A DNA stretch of 64,000 bases from NCBI GenBank assembly GCA_947474565.1, contig CANJIS010000007.1:1-64000 (forward strand). The letters are read 5' to 3'. The notes below the pieces were generated by a model. The model was not told where the DNA came from and did not search any database. It saw only the letters and a program-made list of their open reading frames with translations. Positions 38,240 to 49,692 of this stretch are shown piece after piece. Within the stretch, counting starts at the first letter, position 1, and each line of letters begins with the position of its first letter. The DNA is from Alphaproteobacteria bacterium (GTDB taxonomy: Bacteria > Pseudomonadota > Alphaproteobacteria > Micropepsales > Micropepsaceae). The translations under genes and the position numbers were made by a program.

Positions 38240-38841
38240 AGCCGGATGCTGGCCTGGCCCAGCGGCAAGGGATCATGGGTGGCGGCGATCACCATGCCGC
38301 CACCGGCGCAGTGACGCGCCATCGCATCGGCGATCATGGTCTGGCCTTCTATGTCCAGCGCTGCGAAGGGCTCATCCAGCAGCCAAAGCGGCCGGGCGCT
38401 GACCATCAGCCGCGCCAACCCCAGGCGGCGGCGCTGGCCGGCCGAAAGAAAGCGGCAGGGAAAATCCTTCTGGCGGGTGAGGCCCACTTGCCCCAACATG
38501 CTGTCGAAATCAGGCGAGGCGCTGTACAGCGCGGCGAAAAATTCCAGTTGCTCGCGCACCGTCAATTGCGGCTTGAGCGCGTCTTGATGGCCAAGCCAGC
38601 CGATCTGCTTGCCGCGCTCTTCGCCGTCATCGCTTTGCCCGTGATCGGACACCACGACAAGCCGCCCGGCGCGGGGCGTCAGGAAGCCGGCAATCAGGCG
38701 CAGCAAAGACGTCTTGCCTGTGCCATTGGCCCCTTCCACCGCCAGCGCATGGCCGCGCTCCAGCCGGAAGGACAAGCCTTCGAACAGCACGCGGTCGCCG
38801 CGCGCGCAGGCGAGATTTTCAGCGGTTAAAGACGCGATCAT
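38236..38841 (-). CDS. ccmA: Haem exporter ATP-binding protein CcmA
   Basis: ABC ATPase powering release of haem-loaded CcmE. About 201 residues. Walker A GANGTGKTS (about 37-45), ABC signature 'LSAGQRRRLGLARL' and Walker B 'LWLLDEPFAALD' are intact; the H-loop His follows in 'IAATHDPL'. ATG at 38841 is preferred over a GTG one codon earlier. First gene of ccmA-ccmB-ccmC-ccmD-ccmG; ccmE, ccmF and ccmH are not in this window. Confidence 0.97.
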   Translation of the reverse strand: MIASLTAENLACARGDRVLFEGLSFRLERGHALAVEGANGTGKTSLLRLIAGFLTPRAGRLVVVSDHGQSDDGEERGKQIGWLGHQDALKPQLTVREQLEFFAALYSASPDFDSMLGQVGLTRQKDFPCRFLSAGQRRRLGLARLMVSARPLWLLDEPFAALDIEGQTMIADAMARHCAGGGMVIAATHDPLPLGQASIRL

Positions 38842-38867
38842 CACGGGTACATACTACCCCGCTCTGA

Positions 38868-38895
38868 CCTTGTCGAAACTAGGCCTTGTCGAAAC
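38868..38895. repeat. 12-bp direct repeat upstream of ccmA
   Basis: CCTTGTCGAAAC occurs at 38868-38879 and 38884-38895, start to start 16 bases. It lies between the phaB stop and the ccmA start, so it may belong to the ccm promoter. There is no inverted component. Confidence 0.4.
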
Positions 38896-38906
38896 CGCCC
38901 CGGCCT

Positions 38907-39629
38907 TCAATACATATGCTGGCCGCCATTAACCGACATCGTCGAGCCGGTGATAAAGCCGGCATCGTCAGCGATCAGGAACAGCACCGCCCGGGCGATT
39001 TCGTCGGCCTTGCCCAAACGGCCGACGGGGATGCGGGCTACGATCTTGGCCAGCACGTCGGGCGGCACCGCCGCCACCATGTCGGTATCGATATAGCCGG
39101 GGGCGATGGCGTTGACGGTGATGCCGCTGCGGGCGCCTTCCTGGGCCAGGGCCTTGGTGAAGCCGTGAATGCCGGATTTGGCGGCGGCGTAATTGACCTG
39201 GCCATACTGACCGGCCTGGCCGTTGATCGACCCGATATTCACCACACGGCCGAACTTGCGTTCCACCATGCCGTCCCATGCAACCTTGCACATGTTGAAG
39301 CAGCCGCCGAGATTGGTATCGAGCACTTCGTCCCAACCGACGCGGTTCATCTTCTTCATGGTGGCGTCGCGGGTGATGCCGGCATTGTTGACGATCACGT
39401 CCACCGATCCCAATTGCGCGGCGACGGCGGCGACGCCCTTCTCGCATTCGTCGAAAGAGGACACATCCCATTTGAACGCGGCGATGCCCGTGCGATCCGA
39501 GAACGCCTTGGCGCGTTCGTCATTGCCGGCATAATTGGCCGCCACCAGATAGCCGGCTTTTTTCAATCCGATTGAAATTGCTTCTCCGATACCGCGCGTT
39601 CCCCCGGTCACCACCGCTACCCGAGCCAT
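38907..39629 (-). CDS. phaB: Acetoacetyl-CoA reductase
   Basis: Short-chain dehydrogenase that reduces acetoacetyl-CoA to (R)-3-hydroxybutyryl-CoA for polyhydroxybutyrate synthesis. 240 residues from ATG 39629 with TGGTRGIGEA (cofactor loop), NNAGITRD, the catalytic Ser in 'GSINGQAGQYGQVNYAAAK' and Tyr/Lys of YAAAK. The sequence 'MNRVGWDEVLDTNL' is PhaB-like rather than FabG-like. Downstream of phaA on the same strand. A phaC synthase gene is not in the window. Confidence 0.93.
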   Translation of the reverse strand: MARVAVVTGGTRGIGEAISIGLKKAGYLVAANYAGNDERAKAFSDRTGIAAFKWDVSSFDECEKGVAAVAAQLGSVDVIVNNAGITRDATMKKMNRVGWDEVLDTNLGGCFNMCKVAWDGMVERKFGRVVNIGSINGQAGQYGQVNYAAAKSGIHGFTKALAQEGARSGITVNAIAPGYIDTDMVAAVPPDVLAKIVARIPVGRLGKADEIARAVLFLIADDAGFITGSTMSVNGGQHMY

Positions 39630-39664
39630 CCCATTTTCCTTTTTTTGATTGTGGGATGAATTAG

Positions 39665-39712
39665 GCAGCAAAAATCGGCCCATTCAACAAAAAGGCGATG
39701 CCGCAGCGCATC
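39665..39712. promoter_or_regulatory. Possible PhaR-type site upstream of phaB
   Basis: GCAGCAAAAA (39665-39674) is the reverse complement of TTTTTGCTGC at 41033-41042 in the phaR upstream region. Nearby GATGC-CGCAGC-GCATC (39697-39712) is a TGC-rich palindrome. PhaR proteins of alphaproteobacteria bind TGC-rich palindromes, so both could be operators. Inferred only. Confidence 0.35.
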
Positions 39713-39747
39713 AAATCTGCCGCTTAAATTTTGATCAGTTTTGAGGG

Positions 39748-40920
39748 CTAACGCTCGACGGTGAGCGCGATGCCCATGCCGCCGCCGATGCAGAGCGTGG
39801 CGAGGCCCTTCTTGGCGTCACGGCGGCCCATTTCGTACAGCAGGGTGGTCAGCACCCGTGCGCCCGACGCCCCGATGGGATGGCCGATGGCGATGGCGCC
39901 GCCATTGACGTTGACCTTGGCCGTGTCCCAGCCGAGATCCTTGTTGACGGCGCAGGCCTGGGCGGCAAACGCCTCATTGGCTTCGACCAGGTCGAGGTCG
40001 GAGGCTTTCCAGCCCGCTTTTTCCAGCGCCTTGCGGGACGCGGGAATGGGACCGGTGCCCATGACTTTGGGGTCCACCCCGGCCTGGGCCCAGCTGGCGA
40101 TGCGCGCCAGCGGTGTGAGGCCCTTGGCGGCGGCGTCTTTGGCGCTCATCAGCACCAGCGCGGCCGCGCCGTCATTGAGGCCGGAGGCATTGCCCGCCGT
40201 CACGGTGCCGTCCTTGGCGAAAGCAGGCTTGAGGCCGGCCACCGTCTCATAGGTCGCGCCATCGCGGATATATTCGTCATGCTCGGTCACGACATCGCCC
40301 TTGCGGGTTTTCACCGTGACGGCGGCGATCTCGTCCTTGAACTTGCCGGCCTTGCGGGCGGCTTCGGCCTTGTTCTGCGATGCCACCGCGAAACGATCCT
40401 GGTCTTCGCGGCTGATCTGGAATTCCTTGGCGACATTCTCGGCGGTGGTGCCCATGTGATAGCCGTTGAAGGCATCCCACAAACCGTCGCGGATCATGGT
40501 GTCGATCATATTGAGATCGCCCATCTTCTGGCCGGCGCGCAGATAGGCGGCGTGCATGGACATGCTCATGGATTCCTGACCGCCCGCCACGACAATGCGG
40601 CTGTCACCGTTTTTGATCGCCTGCGCGCCCAGCGCGACGGCGCGCAGACCCGAGCCGCACACCATGTTGATACCCCAGGCTGCGGTGCCGATGGGAAGAC
40701 CGGCAGCGATGGCAGCCTGGCGAGCGGGGTTCTGGCCCTGCCCCGCTGTCAGCACCTGACCGAGAATGACTTCACTGATTTCGGCGGGATCGAGCTTGGC
40801 GCGTTCGAGCGCGGCCTTGATCGCCACTTCACCCAATTTGTGGGCAGGAAGGCTGCCAAAGGCGCCATTGAAAGAGCCCACCGGCGTCCTGGCCGCCGCA
40901 ACAATCACCACGTCTTCCAT
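39748..40920 (-). CDS. phaA: Acetyl-CoA acetyltransferase (beta-ketothiolase)
   Basis: Condenses two acetyl-CoA to acetoacetyl-CoA, first step of PHB synthesis. 390 residues from ATG 40920 with GAAGGGG about 7 bases upstream (an earlier in-frame ATG at 40941 is less likely). Catalytic Cys in '[10 protein letters not shown]' (about residue 88), His in '[14 protein letters not shown]' (about 348) and second Cys in 'LCIGGGMG' (about 378). Pairs with phaB; phaR is divergent. Confidence 0.97.
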   Translation of the reverse strand: MEDVVIVAAARTPVGSFNGAFGSLPAHKLGEVAIKAALERAKLDPAEISEVILGQVLTAGQGQNPARQAAIAAGLPIGTAAWGINMVCGSGLRAVALGAQAIKNGDSRIVVAGGQESMSMSMHAAYLRAGQKMGDLNMIDTMIRDGLWDAFNGYHMGTTAENVAKEFQISREDQDRFAVASQNKAEAARKAGKFKDEIAAVTVKTRKGDVVTEHDEYIRDGATYETVAGLKPAFAKDGTVTAGNASGLNDGAAALVLMSAKDAAAKGLTPLARIASWAQAGVDPKVMGTGPIPASRKALEKAGWKASDLDLVEANEAFAAQACAVNKDLGWDTAKVNVNGGAIAIGHPIGASGARVLTTLLYEMGRRDAKKGLATLCIGGGMGIALTVER

Positions 40921-41019
40921 GCTGATCCCCTTCACCGCCACTGCAAATATTTATGGAGGGACTATGCCGCGAATGCGAGGCCGCAAAAATCTCCGTTTAA
41001 TGACAATGGCTTACATTTA

Positions 41020-41042
41020 TGCTGCGCAGCATTTTTTGCTGC
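41020..41042. promoter_or_regulatory. TGC-rich palindrome in the phaA-phaR divergent promoter region
   Basis: TGCTGCGCAGCA (41020-41031) is a perfect 12-bp palindrome, followed at once by TTTTTTGCTGCA. It lies 100 bases from phaA and 110 bases from the phaR GTG start. PhaR repressors recognise CTGC/GCAG-type palindromes, and autoregulation is common, so this is the best operator candidate in the cluster. Confidence 0.55.
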
Positions 41043-41141
41043 ATTTGCTAAAATGGCACTCCAAGGCCCTCGGCAGCGGTGCTAGGGTTTATCCACAGAG
41101 CGTCCGTGGGGGACGCCGAAATTCAAGTTCAGGTGGGTGTT

Positions 41142-41720
41142 GTGTCGGAAGAAAAGCCCAGGGCCGAAGGGCCGGTCATCATCAAGAAATACGCCAATCG
41201 GCGTCTCTACAATACCAAGACCTCCAGCTATGTGACGCTGGATCATCTGGCCGCCATGATGAAAGAGGGCACCGAATTCGAGGTGCAGGACGCACGCAGC
41301 GGCGAAGACATCACCCGCTCGGTCCTGACCCAGATCATCTTCGAGGAAGAGGCCAAGGGCCAAAACCTGCTGCCGATCAAATTCCTGCGCCAGCTGATAC
41401 GCTTCTATGGCGACAGCTTGCAGGCTTTCGTGCCCGGTTATCTGGACATGAGCATGGAGAGCTTCACCAAGAACCAGGGCGCCATGCGCGACCGCATCGC
41501 CGAAGCCTTGGGTGGCGGCAACCAGATGGTGGAAAACCTCACCCGCCAGAATCTGGCGATTTTCGAACGCGCCATGCAGATGTTCTCGCCGTTCGGCGGC
41601 GCAGGACGCCCCGCACGCGAAAGCGGCGAGGACAAGCCCCAGTCCAGTGAAGTGGACACGCTCAAGAAAGAGATGGAAGCGATGCGCCGCCAGATCTCCG
41701 AACTGAGCCAGAGGAAGTGA
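41142..41720 (+). CDS. phaR: Polyhydroxyalkanoate synthesis repressor PhaR
   Basis: Binds PHB granules and phasin/own promoters. 192 residues from GTG 41142, preceded by AGGTGGG; upstream in-frame codons are less likely. The N-terminal DNA/granule-binding domain 'IIKKYANRRLYNTKTSSYVTLDHLAAM' region and two PHB_acc segments ('LLPIKFLRQLIRFYGDSLQ', 'VPGYLDMSMESFTKNQ') are clear, then a coiled-coil tail ('VDTLKKEMEAMRRQISELSQ'). The stop overlaps the next start (GTGA). Confidence 0.95.
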   Translation: MSEEKPRAEGPVIIKKYANRRLYNTKTSSYVTLDHLAAMMKEGTEFEVQDARSGEDITRSVLTQIIFEEEAKGQNLLPIKFLRQLIRFYGDSLQAFVPGYLDMSMESFTKNQGAMRDRIAEALGGGNQMVENLTRQNLAIFERAMQMFSPFGGAGRPARESGEDKPQSSEVDTLKKEMEAMRRQISELSQRK

Positions 41721-42010
41721 ACCTGCCTGCTAGGGCTGCCTGCGCCCTCTTTCTTTCCAGCCTAACACTGATGGCCTGCGCGGCGCCCATGGGCCAGCGC
41801 GAGGCCGTGACGCGCGCCAACCGTTCGCTCAGCACGTTCTGCGCCAAGGAAGCTTGCGGCCCCACCAAGCTGATCAAAGCGCAAAGGATGAAGGATCGCT
41901 GGCTGGTGGATTATGAAAACGGCGCCCGCTTTTATGGCGTGATGGTGGACCGTGGCGGAAACACCCAGGTGAGCGTCTGGGACAAGAACCCGAATCCCAC
42001 GCGGCCATAA
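41717..42010 (+). CDS. Small lipoprotein of unknown function
   Basis: 97 residues, GTG start overlapping the phaR stop. The N-terminus 'ARAACALFLSSLTLMAC' has a lipobox (LMAC, Cys about residue 21). The mature protein has two more Cys ('FCAKEACGP') and an Arg/Lys/Gly-rich body. No family is recognised. Probably co-transcribed with phaR and possibly the next exported protein. Confidence 0.7.
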   Translation: MNLPARAACALFLSSLTLMACAAPMGQREAVTRANRSLSTFCAKEACGPTKLIKAQRMKDRWLVDYENGARFYGVMVDRGGNTQVSVWDKNPNPTRP

Positions 42011-42059
42011 TTTGCTCTAAAGTCTTCTGCTACGGTTGGATCTTTCGGAGGAACTCGCC

Positions 42060-42680
42060 TTGCGTCATTTCCGGGCTTTGCCGCTTTTGGCCGTGATGGC
42101 CGCCACGCCGGTGCTGGCCGCTGTGCCGCTGGATGGCTGGGGCGCTTACAAATTCGGCCTGTCGCCGGATGCCGCGCGCGCCATACCCGGTCATTCGTTC
42201 CGTGCTTATTCGGCCAAGAATCTGTGGAATGAAAACAAGGGCGCGATGGGCGCCACCACTCATCCCAAGATCAATGGCGTCACCTATGACTTCAATCTCT
42301 ATTTCGACGATGGCAGCAAGCTGAACGGCATCGAACTGGAGAATGAGAAGAAAAACGTCACCCTCTCCGATTGCGGCAATGCCTTTCTCACCCTGTTGGG
42401 CCAGCAGCAAAAGGATTATGGCGCGTTCGCCCCGGTCAGCCCCGAGCGCAAGCGCGACACCAGCCAGACCCCGCCCACATCGGTGGAATGGAAAACGGAA
42501 GGCGGCTCACGCTATGAGCTGGCCACCCTCACCCTGGCCGATGAATATGCCTATGCCTGGCGCGCGCGCAAAAGCGCCGGTGCCAATTACTTGGAAGTCC
42601 AGGCGACCTGGTCAGCGCATCCCGACAGCAAGACAGCGGCCTGCGTCACCGGCATCAAATATGCGGGCAAGAAAAGCTAG
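42060..42680 (+). CDS. Exported protein of unknown function
   Basis: About 206 residues with a TTG start at 42060 preceded by CGGAGG at a spacing of about 8 bases; the first residues give a signal peptide (MRHFRALPLLAVMAATPVLA). The mature part opens 'VPLDGWGAYKFGLSPDAARAIPG', with two Cys (in 'LSDCGNA' and 'AACVTG'). The 'GWG.YKFGLSPDAA' stretch is reminiscent of small periplasmic proteins whose function is unknown. The reading frame upstream of the TTG is open but lacks a ribosome site. Confidence 0.7.
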   Translation: MRHFRALPLLAVMAATPVLAAVPLDGWGAYKFGLSPDAARAIPGHSFRAYSAKNLWNENKGAMGATTHPKINGVTYDFNLYFDDGSKLNGIELENEKKNVTLSDCGNAFLTLLGQQQKDYGAFAPVSPERKRDTSQTPPTSVEWKTEGGSRYELATLTLADEYAYAWRARKSAGANYLEVQATWSAHPDSKTAACVTGIKYAGKKS

Positions 42681-42692
42681 CGGCGGCCAGGA

Positions 42693-42790
42693 GTTCGATA
42701 GCGACAGTATATCGAACACGGCCGCGCCTCGCCCAAAGGGGCTCGGCTAGGACAAGGTTTTCTAAGCTCGCTTTGCTCGCAAGAAAACCT
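42693..42790. repeat. Two inverted repeats between convergent genes
   Basis: GTTCGATA (42693-42700) with TATCGAAC (42710-42717), and AGGTTTTCT (42755-42763) with AGAAAACCT (42782-42790). The second also has GCTCGC direct repeats in its loop. They lie between the ends of the exported protein and the EAL protein and may act as bidirectional transcript ends. Confidence 0.5.
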
Positions 42791-42814
42791 AAGCCCGCGA
42801 CCAGTAATCGGCGT

Positions 42815-44509
42815 TCAGGAAAATTCGGGGTCCAGGGCCGGTTCACCGAAGTGGAAGCCCTGGAAGTAATCCACGCCGAAGCTTTGCAGCAGGGCCGCTT
42901 CGGCATCGGACGCCACCCATTCCGCCACCGTCTTCAGGCCCAGATTCTTGGCGAGCCCCACCAGGGTGCGGACAAAGACCTGGTTTTCCGGGCTGTCACC
43001 GAGATCCTTCACATAGGAGCCGTCGATTTTGACGGTATCCACGTGCAGCATCTGCAGATTGCGGAACGAGGTATAGCCGGCGCCGAAATCGTCGATCGCC
43101 ACCTTCACGCCCAGCTCGCGCAACTGGGTGATGAAGCGGGCGTTTTCCTCGAAATGATTCAGCGCCGCGGTTTCGGTCAGTTCCACGATCAGGCGGCTGG
43201 CGACATCGGCCCTTTCGCGGATGTAATCGACAAAGCTTTGCAGCCAGGCCGGATCATCGGCTGCGGTGCCTGAGACATTCACGGCCAGGGTGATGTTCTT
43301 GTGCTGGCGAAGTTGCGTGATCACCGTTTCCAGCGCGAAACGGTCAATCAGATGGACAATGCCCATCTGCTCGGCGGCGGGCACGAAATAGCCCGCGGTC
43401 ATGACTTCGCCCTCGGGACGCACCATGCGCAGCAGGGATTCATAATGTCTGACCCGGCGCGACTTGGCGCCGATGATGGGCTGATAGGCTAGCTTCAACC
43501 GGTTTTGCTTGAGCGCCTGCACGATCTCATCGGCGATGCTCATCTGGCGCAAGCGGCCGCTTTCGCGCTGGGGCGAGTGTTTGTAGACGGTAAAGCCGTC
43601 GCGGCCGCGTTCGCGCGCCTTATCTAGCGCTTCCTCGGCGCGCAGCATCGCTTCCTGGCTGTTGGAGGCAGCCCCAGGCAGCCATACCGCACCCACCGAA
43701 CAGGTCGCGGCGACCTGGCCACCGCAAGTGTCGATGATGTTGTCGCGGACGGCGGCGCGCAGGCGGCCCGAGACGATCTCGATCTCGCGTTCCTTGCAGT
43801 TCTTCAGGATGACGCCGAACTTGTTGCCGGCGGTACGGCCGATAATATCGCTGCCGCGCAATGAGCGGGCCAGGCGTTCGCCCACGCCCACAATCACTTC
43901 CTCGCCGGCGTCGAAACCAAAGCCGTCATTGATCATGGCCAACCGGTCGACCGAGGCGACGATGAAAGCGCAATGGCGATGCTCGTCCTTGGCCTTGTCG
44001 ATGGCCTGGGCCAGTTCGGCGCGCAAGGCATTGCGGTTGAGATGGCCGGTGAGTTCGTCGCGGGTGGCCAGATAGTTGAGGCGCTGATACTCGCGCGCCC
44101 GTTCCGTGGTTTCGCGGAGCAGGCCGACCATCCGCTCGGTGCGGCCGTCTTCGCCGGGCATGCGCGAGCCCATCATGGTGAAATTGAGCGGCCCCATGGC
44201 GGACGCGATTTCCAGTTCGATCTGGAACGTCGTGGCGTAGGGCGAGCGCGTGTCGAGGATGTTCTGCAGCGGTCCGCGCTTTTCCTGCGGGATGCTGTCG
44301 ATCAAAGTCTGGGCGCGGCTATTGTCGAGATGCAGGGGCAGCGTCTGAAGCGCGCCACCCCACACAACCGAACCACTTGGGACATGCCAGTCGAACACAG
44401 CGGCGGCCGCTGCCTGGGCAGCAAGCCGAAGGCGCATGTTTTCATGCACCACGCCGATCTCTGCAACCGGCAGCTCCTTATGAAGCTTCTGCGTCAACAC
44501 ACTCACCAT
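42815..44509 (-). CDS. PAS-GGDEF(degenerate)-EAL cyclic-di-GMP phosphodiesterase
   Basis: 564 residues. A PAS-like sensor (about 25-140) is followed by a GGDEF domain (about 145-305) whose signature is AGNKF at 227-231 instead of GG(D/E)EF, so cyclase activity is very unlikely. An EAL domain (about 325-560) follows, with ESLLR at 357, N411, E444 in VELTE, DDFG at 473, K494, E530 and Q550, all expected catalytic or metal positions present. It should hydrolyse c-di-GMP, with the degenerate GGDEF as a possible GTP sensor. No membrane segment is seen, so cytoplasmic. Confidence 0.93.
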   Translation of the reverse strand: MVSVLTQKLHKELPVAEIGVVHENMRLRLAAQAAAAAVFDWHVPSGSVVWGGALQTLPLHLDNSRAQTLIDSIPQEKRGPLQNILDTRSPYATTFQIELEIASAMGPLNFTMMGSRMPGEDGRTERMVGLLRETTERAREYQRLNYLATRDELTGHLNRNALRAELAQAIDKAKDEHRHCAFIVASVDRLAMINDGFGFDAGEEVIVGVGERLARSLRGSDIIGRTAGNKFGVILKNCKEREIEIVSGRLRAAVRDNIIDTCGGQVAATCSVGAVWLPGAASNSQEAMLRAEEALDKARERGRDGFTVYKHSPQRESGRLRQMSIADEIVQALKQNRLKLAYQPIIGAKSRRVRHYESLLRMVRPEGEVMTAGYFVPAAEQMGIVHLIDRFALETVITQLRQHKNITLAVNVSGTAADDPAWLQSFVDYIRERADVASRLIVELTETAALNHFEENARFITQLRELGVKVAIDDFGAGYTSFRNLQMLHVDTVKIDGSYVKDLGDSPENQVFVRTLVGLAKNLGLKTVAEWVASDAEAALLQSFGVDYFQGFHFGEPALDPEFS

Positions 44510-44621
44510 CCCCGGCCAGTTTCTCCGGCCCCTTGGCGAGGATCATGCGCAGGCACGCTTTAAAATCCGGTAACCCGCGAATGGCGCCAACGCGGCCTAA
44601 AGCTTGCGTCGTCAACAACTT

Positions 44622-44963
44622 ATGAAGCCCATCGGCGACCCAGGATTCGATGCCAAGACCACCGCGGTGAACGCGGCATGGCGGGCGCGCGGCTTGCAAA
44701 AACCGAAAGCCACTGCCGATTTACATGGTAAAGGCCAGGACGAACCGCATCAGTCGCCGCCACACAACCGCAAATTCCAGGCTTCAGTTTCGTCCCAGAA
44801 TGGCACGGGCGGCCATGTGCCATTCCGGCACGCGCCACGATTGACCGCCGCTTTCACCGCTCAATTGCTGGGCCAGATCCTGCCGGATCCGGAACGCCCT
44901 TCAGCGCGTGGCTATGGCCCCGAGCGTTTCGCGGCTCTGCCGGGATTCGACGCCAAGTTCTGA
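44622..44963 (+). CDS. Small hypothetical protein, tail overlapping the next gene
   Basis: About 113 residues from ATG 44622 (MKPIGDPGFDAKTT). The C-terminal part 'RHAPRLTAAFTAQLLGQILPDPERPSARGYGP' resembles small alphaproteobacterial proteins with an FxAQLLGQ motif. It overlaps the convergent membrane-protein gene by 63 bases at the 3' ends, which is unusual but possible. No domain recognised; it could be a chance frame. Confidence 0.45.
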   Translation: MKPIGDPGFDAKTTAVNAAWRARGLQKPKATADLHGKGQDEPHQSPPHNRKFQASVSSQNGTGGHVPFRHAPRLTAAFTAQLLGQILPDPERPSARGYGPERFAALPGFDAKF

Positions 44964-45497
44964 CGCACGCGCCGCGCCGATCAGGCCGGCAGCAAACAGC
45001 AGTAAAGTCGGCATCCAGGCGCCTTCCAGCATGGTGAAGCCGCCGATCACCAGCGCCAGCATCGCGCCCATCGCCAAAAGCGCACGGCCCGGTACGCCCG
45101 CGAATTTGCTGATGCTCATGCCGATCACCAAAAGACCGGCGATGAAGACGCAAGCCAAAGCATAAAGCGGCGAGCCGGCCAGCGGCGCAGCCAAGGCGGA
45201 GAACAACGCCAACATCAGGCCCAGCACAGACGCCAAAACCGGCAAAGGCCGGCCCAGCGCCGCGAACAAGGACAGCGCCATCGCCGCGCCGCCCAGGCTG
45301 AGGGCCATCATCGCCACCACAGGCATCAATTCGGGAAAACCAAACAGCCCCAAACCCCAGGCCACGGCAAAGGCCGCCAACAGCACGGTCGCGAACCGCA
45401 GGGGGATGCGCGCGGGCGCCCTGGCGTCACGCGACAGCCACCAGACGGCGATGGCCGACAAAAACAAGGTCAGGGCTGCCAGAGAATCAAAAACCAT
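44901..45497 (-). CDS. Integral membrane protein of unknown function
   Basis: 198 residues with about six hydrophobic segments (start 'VFDSLAALTLFLSAIAVWWLSRDARAP'), rich in Ala, Leu and Gly, with a charged cytoplasmic-like C-terminus ('ARASELGVESRQSRETLGAIATR'). No family or catalytic motif is recognised. It lies 47 bases upstream of the region beyond the acnA end, transcribed in the same direction as acnA, and could be read through from it. Confidence 0.7.
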   Translation of the reverse strand: MVFDSLAALTLFLSAIAVWWLSRDARAPARIPLRFATVLLAAFAVAWGLGLFGFPELMPVVAMMALSLGGAAMALSLFAALGRPLPVLASVLGLMLALFSALAAPLAGSPLYALACVFIAGLLVIGMSISKFAGVPGRALLAMGAMLALVIGGFTMLEGAWMPTLLLFAAGLIGAARASELGVESRQSRETLGAIATR

Positions 45498-45544
45498 GCA
45501 CTGATATTATCAGCGCATGGCTTTGAACGTTGGGCAGTTGATGC

Positions 45545-48250
<2,706 letters not shown>

Positions 48251-48487
48251 GGTCACGGGGAGCGCCTTTATTAAGGTGTGCAGTTGGGGCGATTTAGTCA
48301 AAAACCGCACCAAAAGATAGAGATTTTGGGGTCACAGCCGCCTTTATCGAATGGGGCCGCTGTTAACGCGGACCCCGGATAAGCCCATAAATTCGCCCAA
48401 TTCCCCAGACATTATGTGGGTGAAGGGACTCTTGCGGCCGCCCTCTTTTTTAAAAGGGTGCCGCGGGTCGGGGGCTTAAGGAACGTC

Positions 48488-49270
48488 TTGATTCTCGTGC
48501 GCGCGATTACGATTCTATTGCTGTTTGCCTTTGCCGCCCCCGCCGCGGCGCAGAGCAATGCTGTCAGCGCCCGCAGCAACGGCCCGGTCGCCGACCGGCT
48601 CTCTGCCGAGAAGCTGAGCGATGTCGAAGCCGGCATCTACAGCGCCGGCGAGAACCTGAACTTCATCCTGGCGCCCTATGGCGACAAATATCTGCTGCGT
48701 TTTCCCGGCAATCCCGAAAGCTACGTCCTGTCGGTGCAGCGGGTGATCCTGGGCGGGCGCATCCTGCGCTATGACACCGGTGCGATCGCCCTTCGGGTTT
48801 CGGTGTGGGGCGGCATGACGATGTATACCGCCGAAGCGCCGGGCGGCGTGCCCGCCACCAAGATCGGCGAAGAGACCGCCCCGCCCCAGCCGCTGGTCAG
48901 TCATAACGATCTGGCTGCCGCGATGGTGGATGAAGGCAATCACCTCGCCTACACCAGCAAACTTCGCCTTCGCTTTATCGTCGATCCCGCCATTCTCAAT
49001 AGCAGCGATGAGGACAGGCGGCTGGCGTTCGACGCTCTGGTGAGCGCGGAAGCGGGCATGGAGCGGCTGTTGGCAAGCCCCGCCGGCCGCAAGGCGCTGG
49101 CGCGTTTCACCACCGTGCGCCTGGTGCGCGGCGATAAGGCGTCCATCACCACGGCGGGCAAAACCGTGATGGTGAGCTTTGCGCCCGCCCAGGGCGTGGA
49201 AGGCCGCGCGTCCTCGCGCGAAGTGGCGATGGAATTGGGCAAGTTGCTGCAAGTGGCGGAAGCGGGCTAA
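48488..49270 (+). CDS. Exported protein, tentatively DUF4908-like
   Basis: About 260 residues with a TTG start at 48488 (AAGGA 5 bases upstream), giving the signal peptide 'LVRAITILLLFAFAAPAAAQS'. The mature protein reads 'YSAGENLNFILAPYGDKYLLRFPGNPESYVLSVQRVILGGRILRYDTG' and ends in a helix-rich domain ('EDRRLAFDALVSAEAGMERLLASPAGRKALARF'). A DUF4908 assignment is tentative. The frame is open further upstream, but that part lacks a signal peptide. Confidence 0.7.
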   Translation: MILVRAITILLLFAFAAPAAAQSNAVSARSNGPVADRLSAEKLSDVEAGIYSAGENLNFILAPYGDKYLLRFPGNPESYVLSVQRVILGGRILRYDTGAIALRVSVWGGMTMYTAEAPGGVPATKIGEETAPPQPLVSHNDLAAAMVDEGNHLAYTSKLRLRFIVDPAILNSSDEDRRLAFDALVSAEAGMERLLASPAGRKALARFTTVRLVRGDKASITTAGKTVMVSFAPAQGVEGRASSREVAMELGKLLQVAEAG

Positions 49271-49692
49271 GGCTCAAAACCGTCAGGGGCCATTTCGAAT
49301 TTAGAAAACTCAAATCCCGGCGCAACCGTGCACCCCACCAGCGTGTAATCGCCAAGCGAACGCGCCGCCTGCCATTCACCCGGCGGCACCACCAGTTGCG
49401 GCGCTTCACCCTTTTCAATCGCCGGTCCAAGAAACTGGATGGTCTTGCCGATCTTCAGTTCCAGCGGCGCGCCGCGATAGAAATGCCAGATCTCGGCGGC
49501 ATCCACCCGATGCCAGCGCGAGGCTTGGCCCGCTTTCAACAAAAAATAGATGGCGGTCGAATGGGAGCGGCCCGGGTTGGAGTCGCGGCCCGCGGGCGGA
49601 GGCCCGCAATCCCTAAATGTTTCGCGGAAATATCCGCCTTCGGGATGGGGCAGAAGCCCCAGCCGCGCGATGAGATCGCCGGCCTCGTTCAC
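49267..49692 (-). CDS. Cupin domain protein, DUF985 (Cupin_5) type
   Basis: 141 residues. The family opening 'LIARLGLLPHPEGGYFRETFRD' is followed by cupin motifs: 'STAIYFLLKAGQASRWHRVDAAEIWHFYRGAPLEL' with metal-type His residues, and 'VPPGEWQAARSLGDYTLVGCTVAPGFEF'. Family members are small single-domain cupins of unknown substrate, some sugar epimerase-like. Its start overlaps the exonuclease stop by 4 bases. Confidence 0.93.
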   Translation of the reverse strand: MNEAGDLIARLGLLPHPEGGYFRETFRDCGPPPAGRDSNPGRSHSTAIYFLLKAGQASRWHRVDAAEIWHFYRGAPLELKIGKTIQFLGPAIEKGEAPQLVVPPGEWQAARSLGDYTLVGCTVAPGFEFSKFEMAPDGFEP

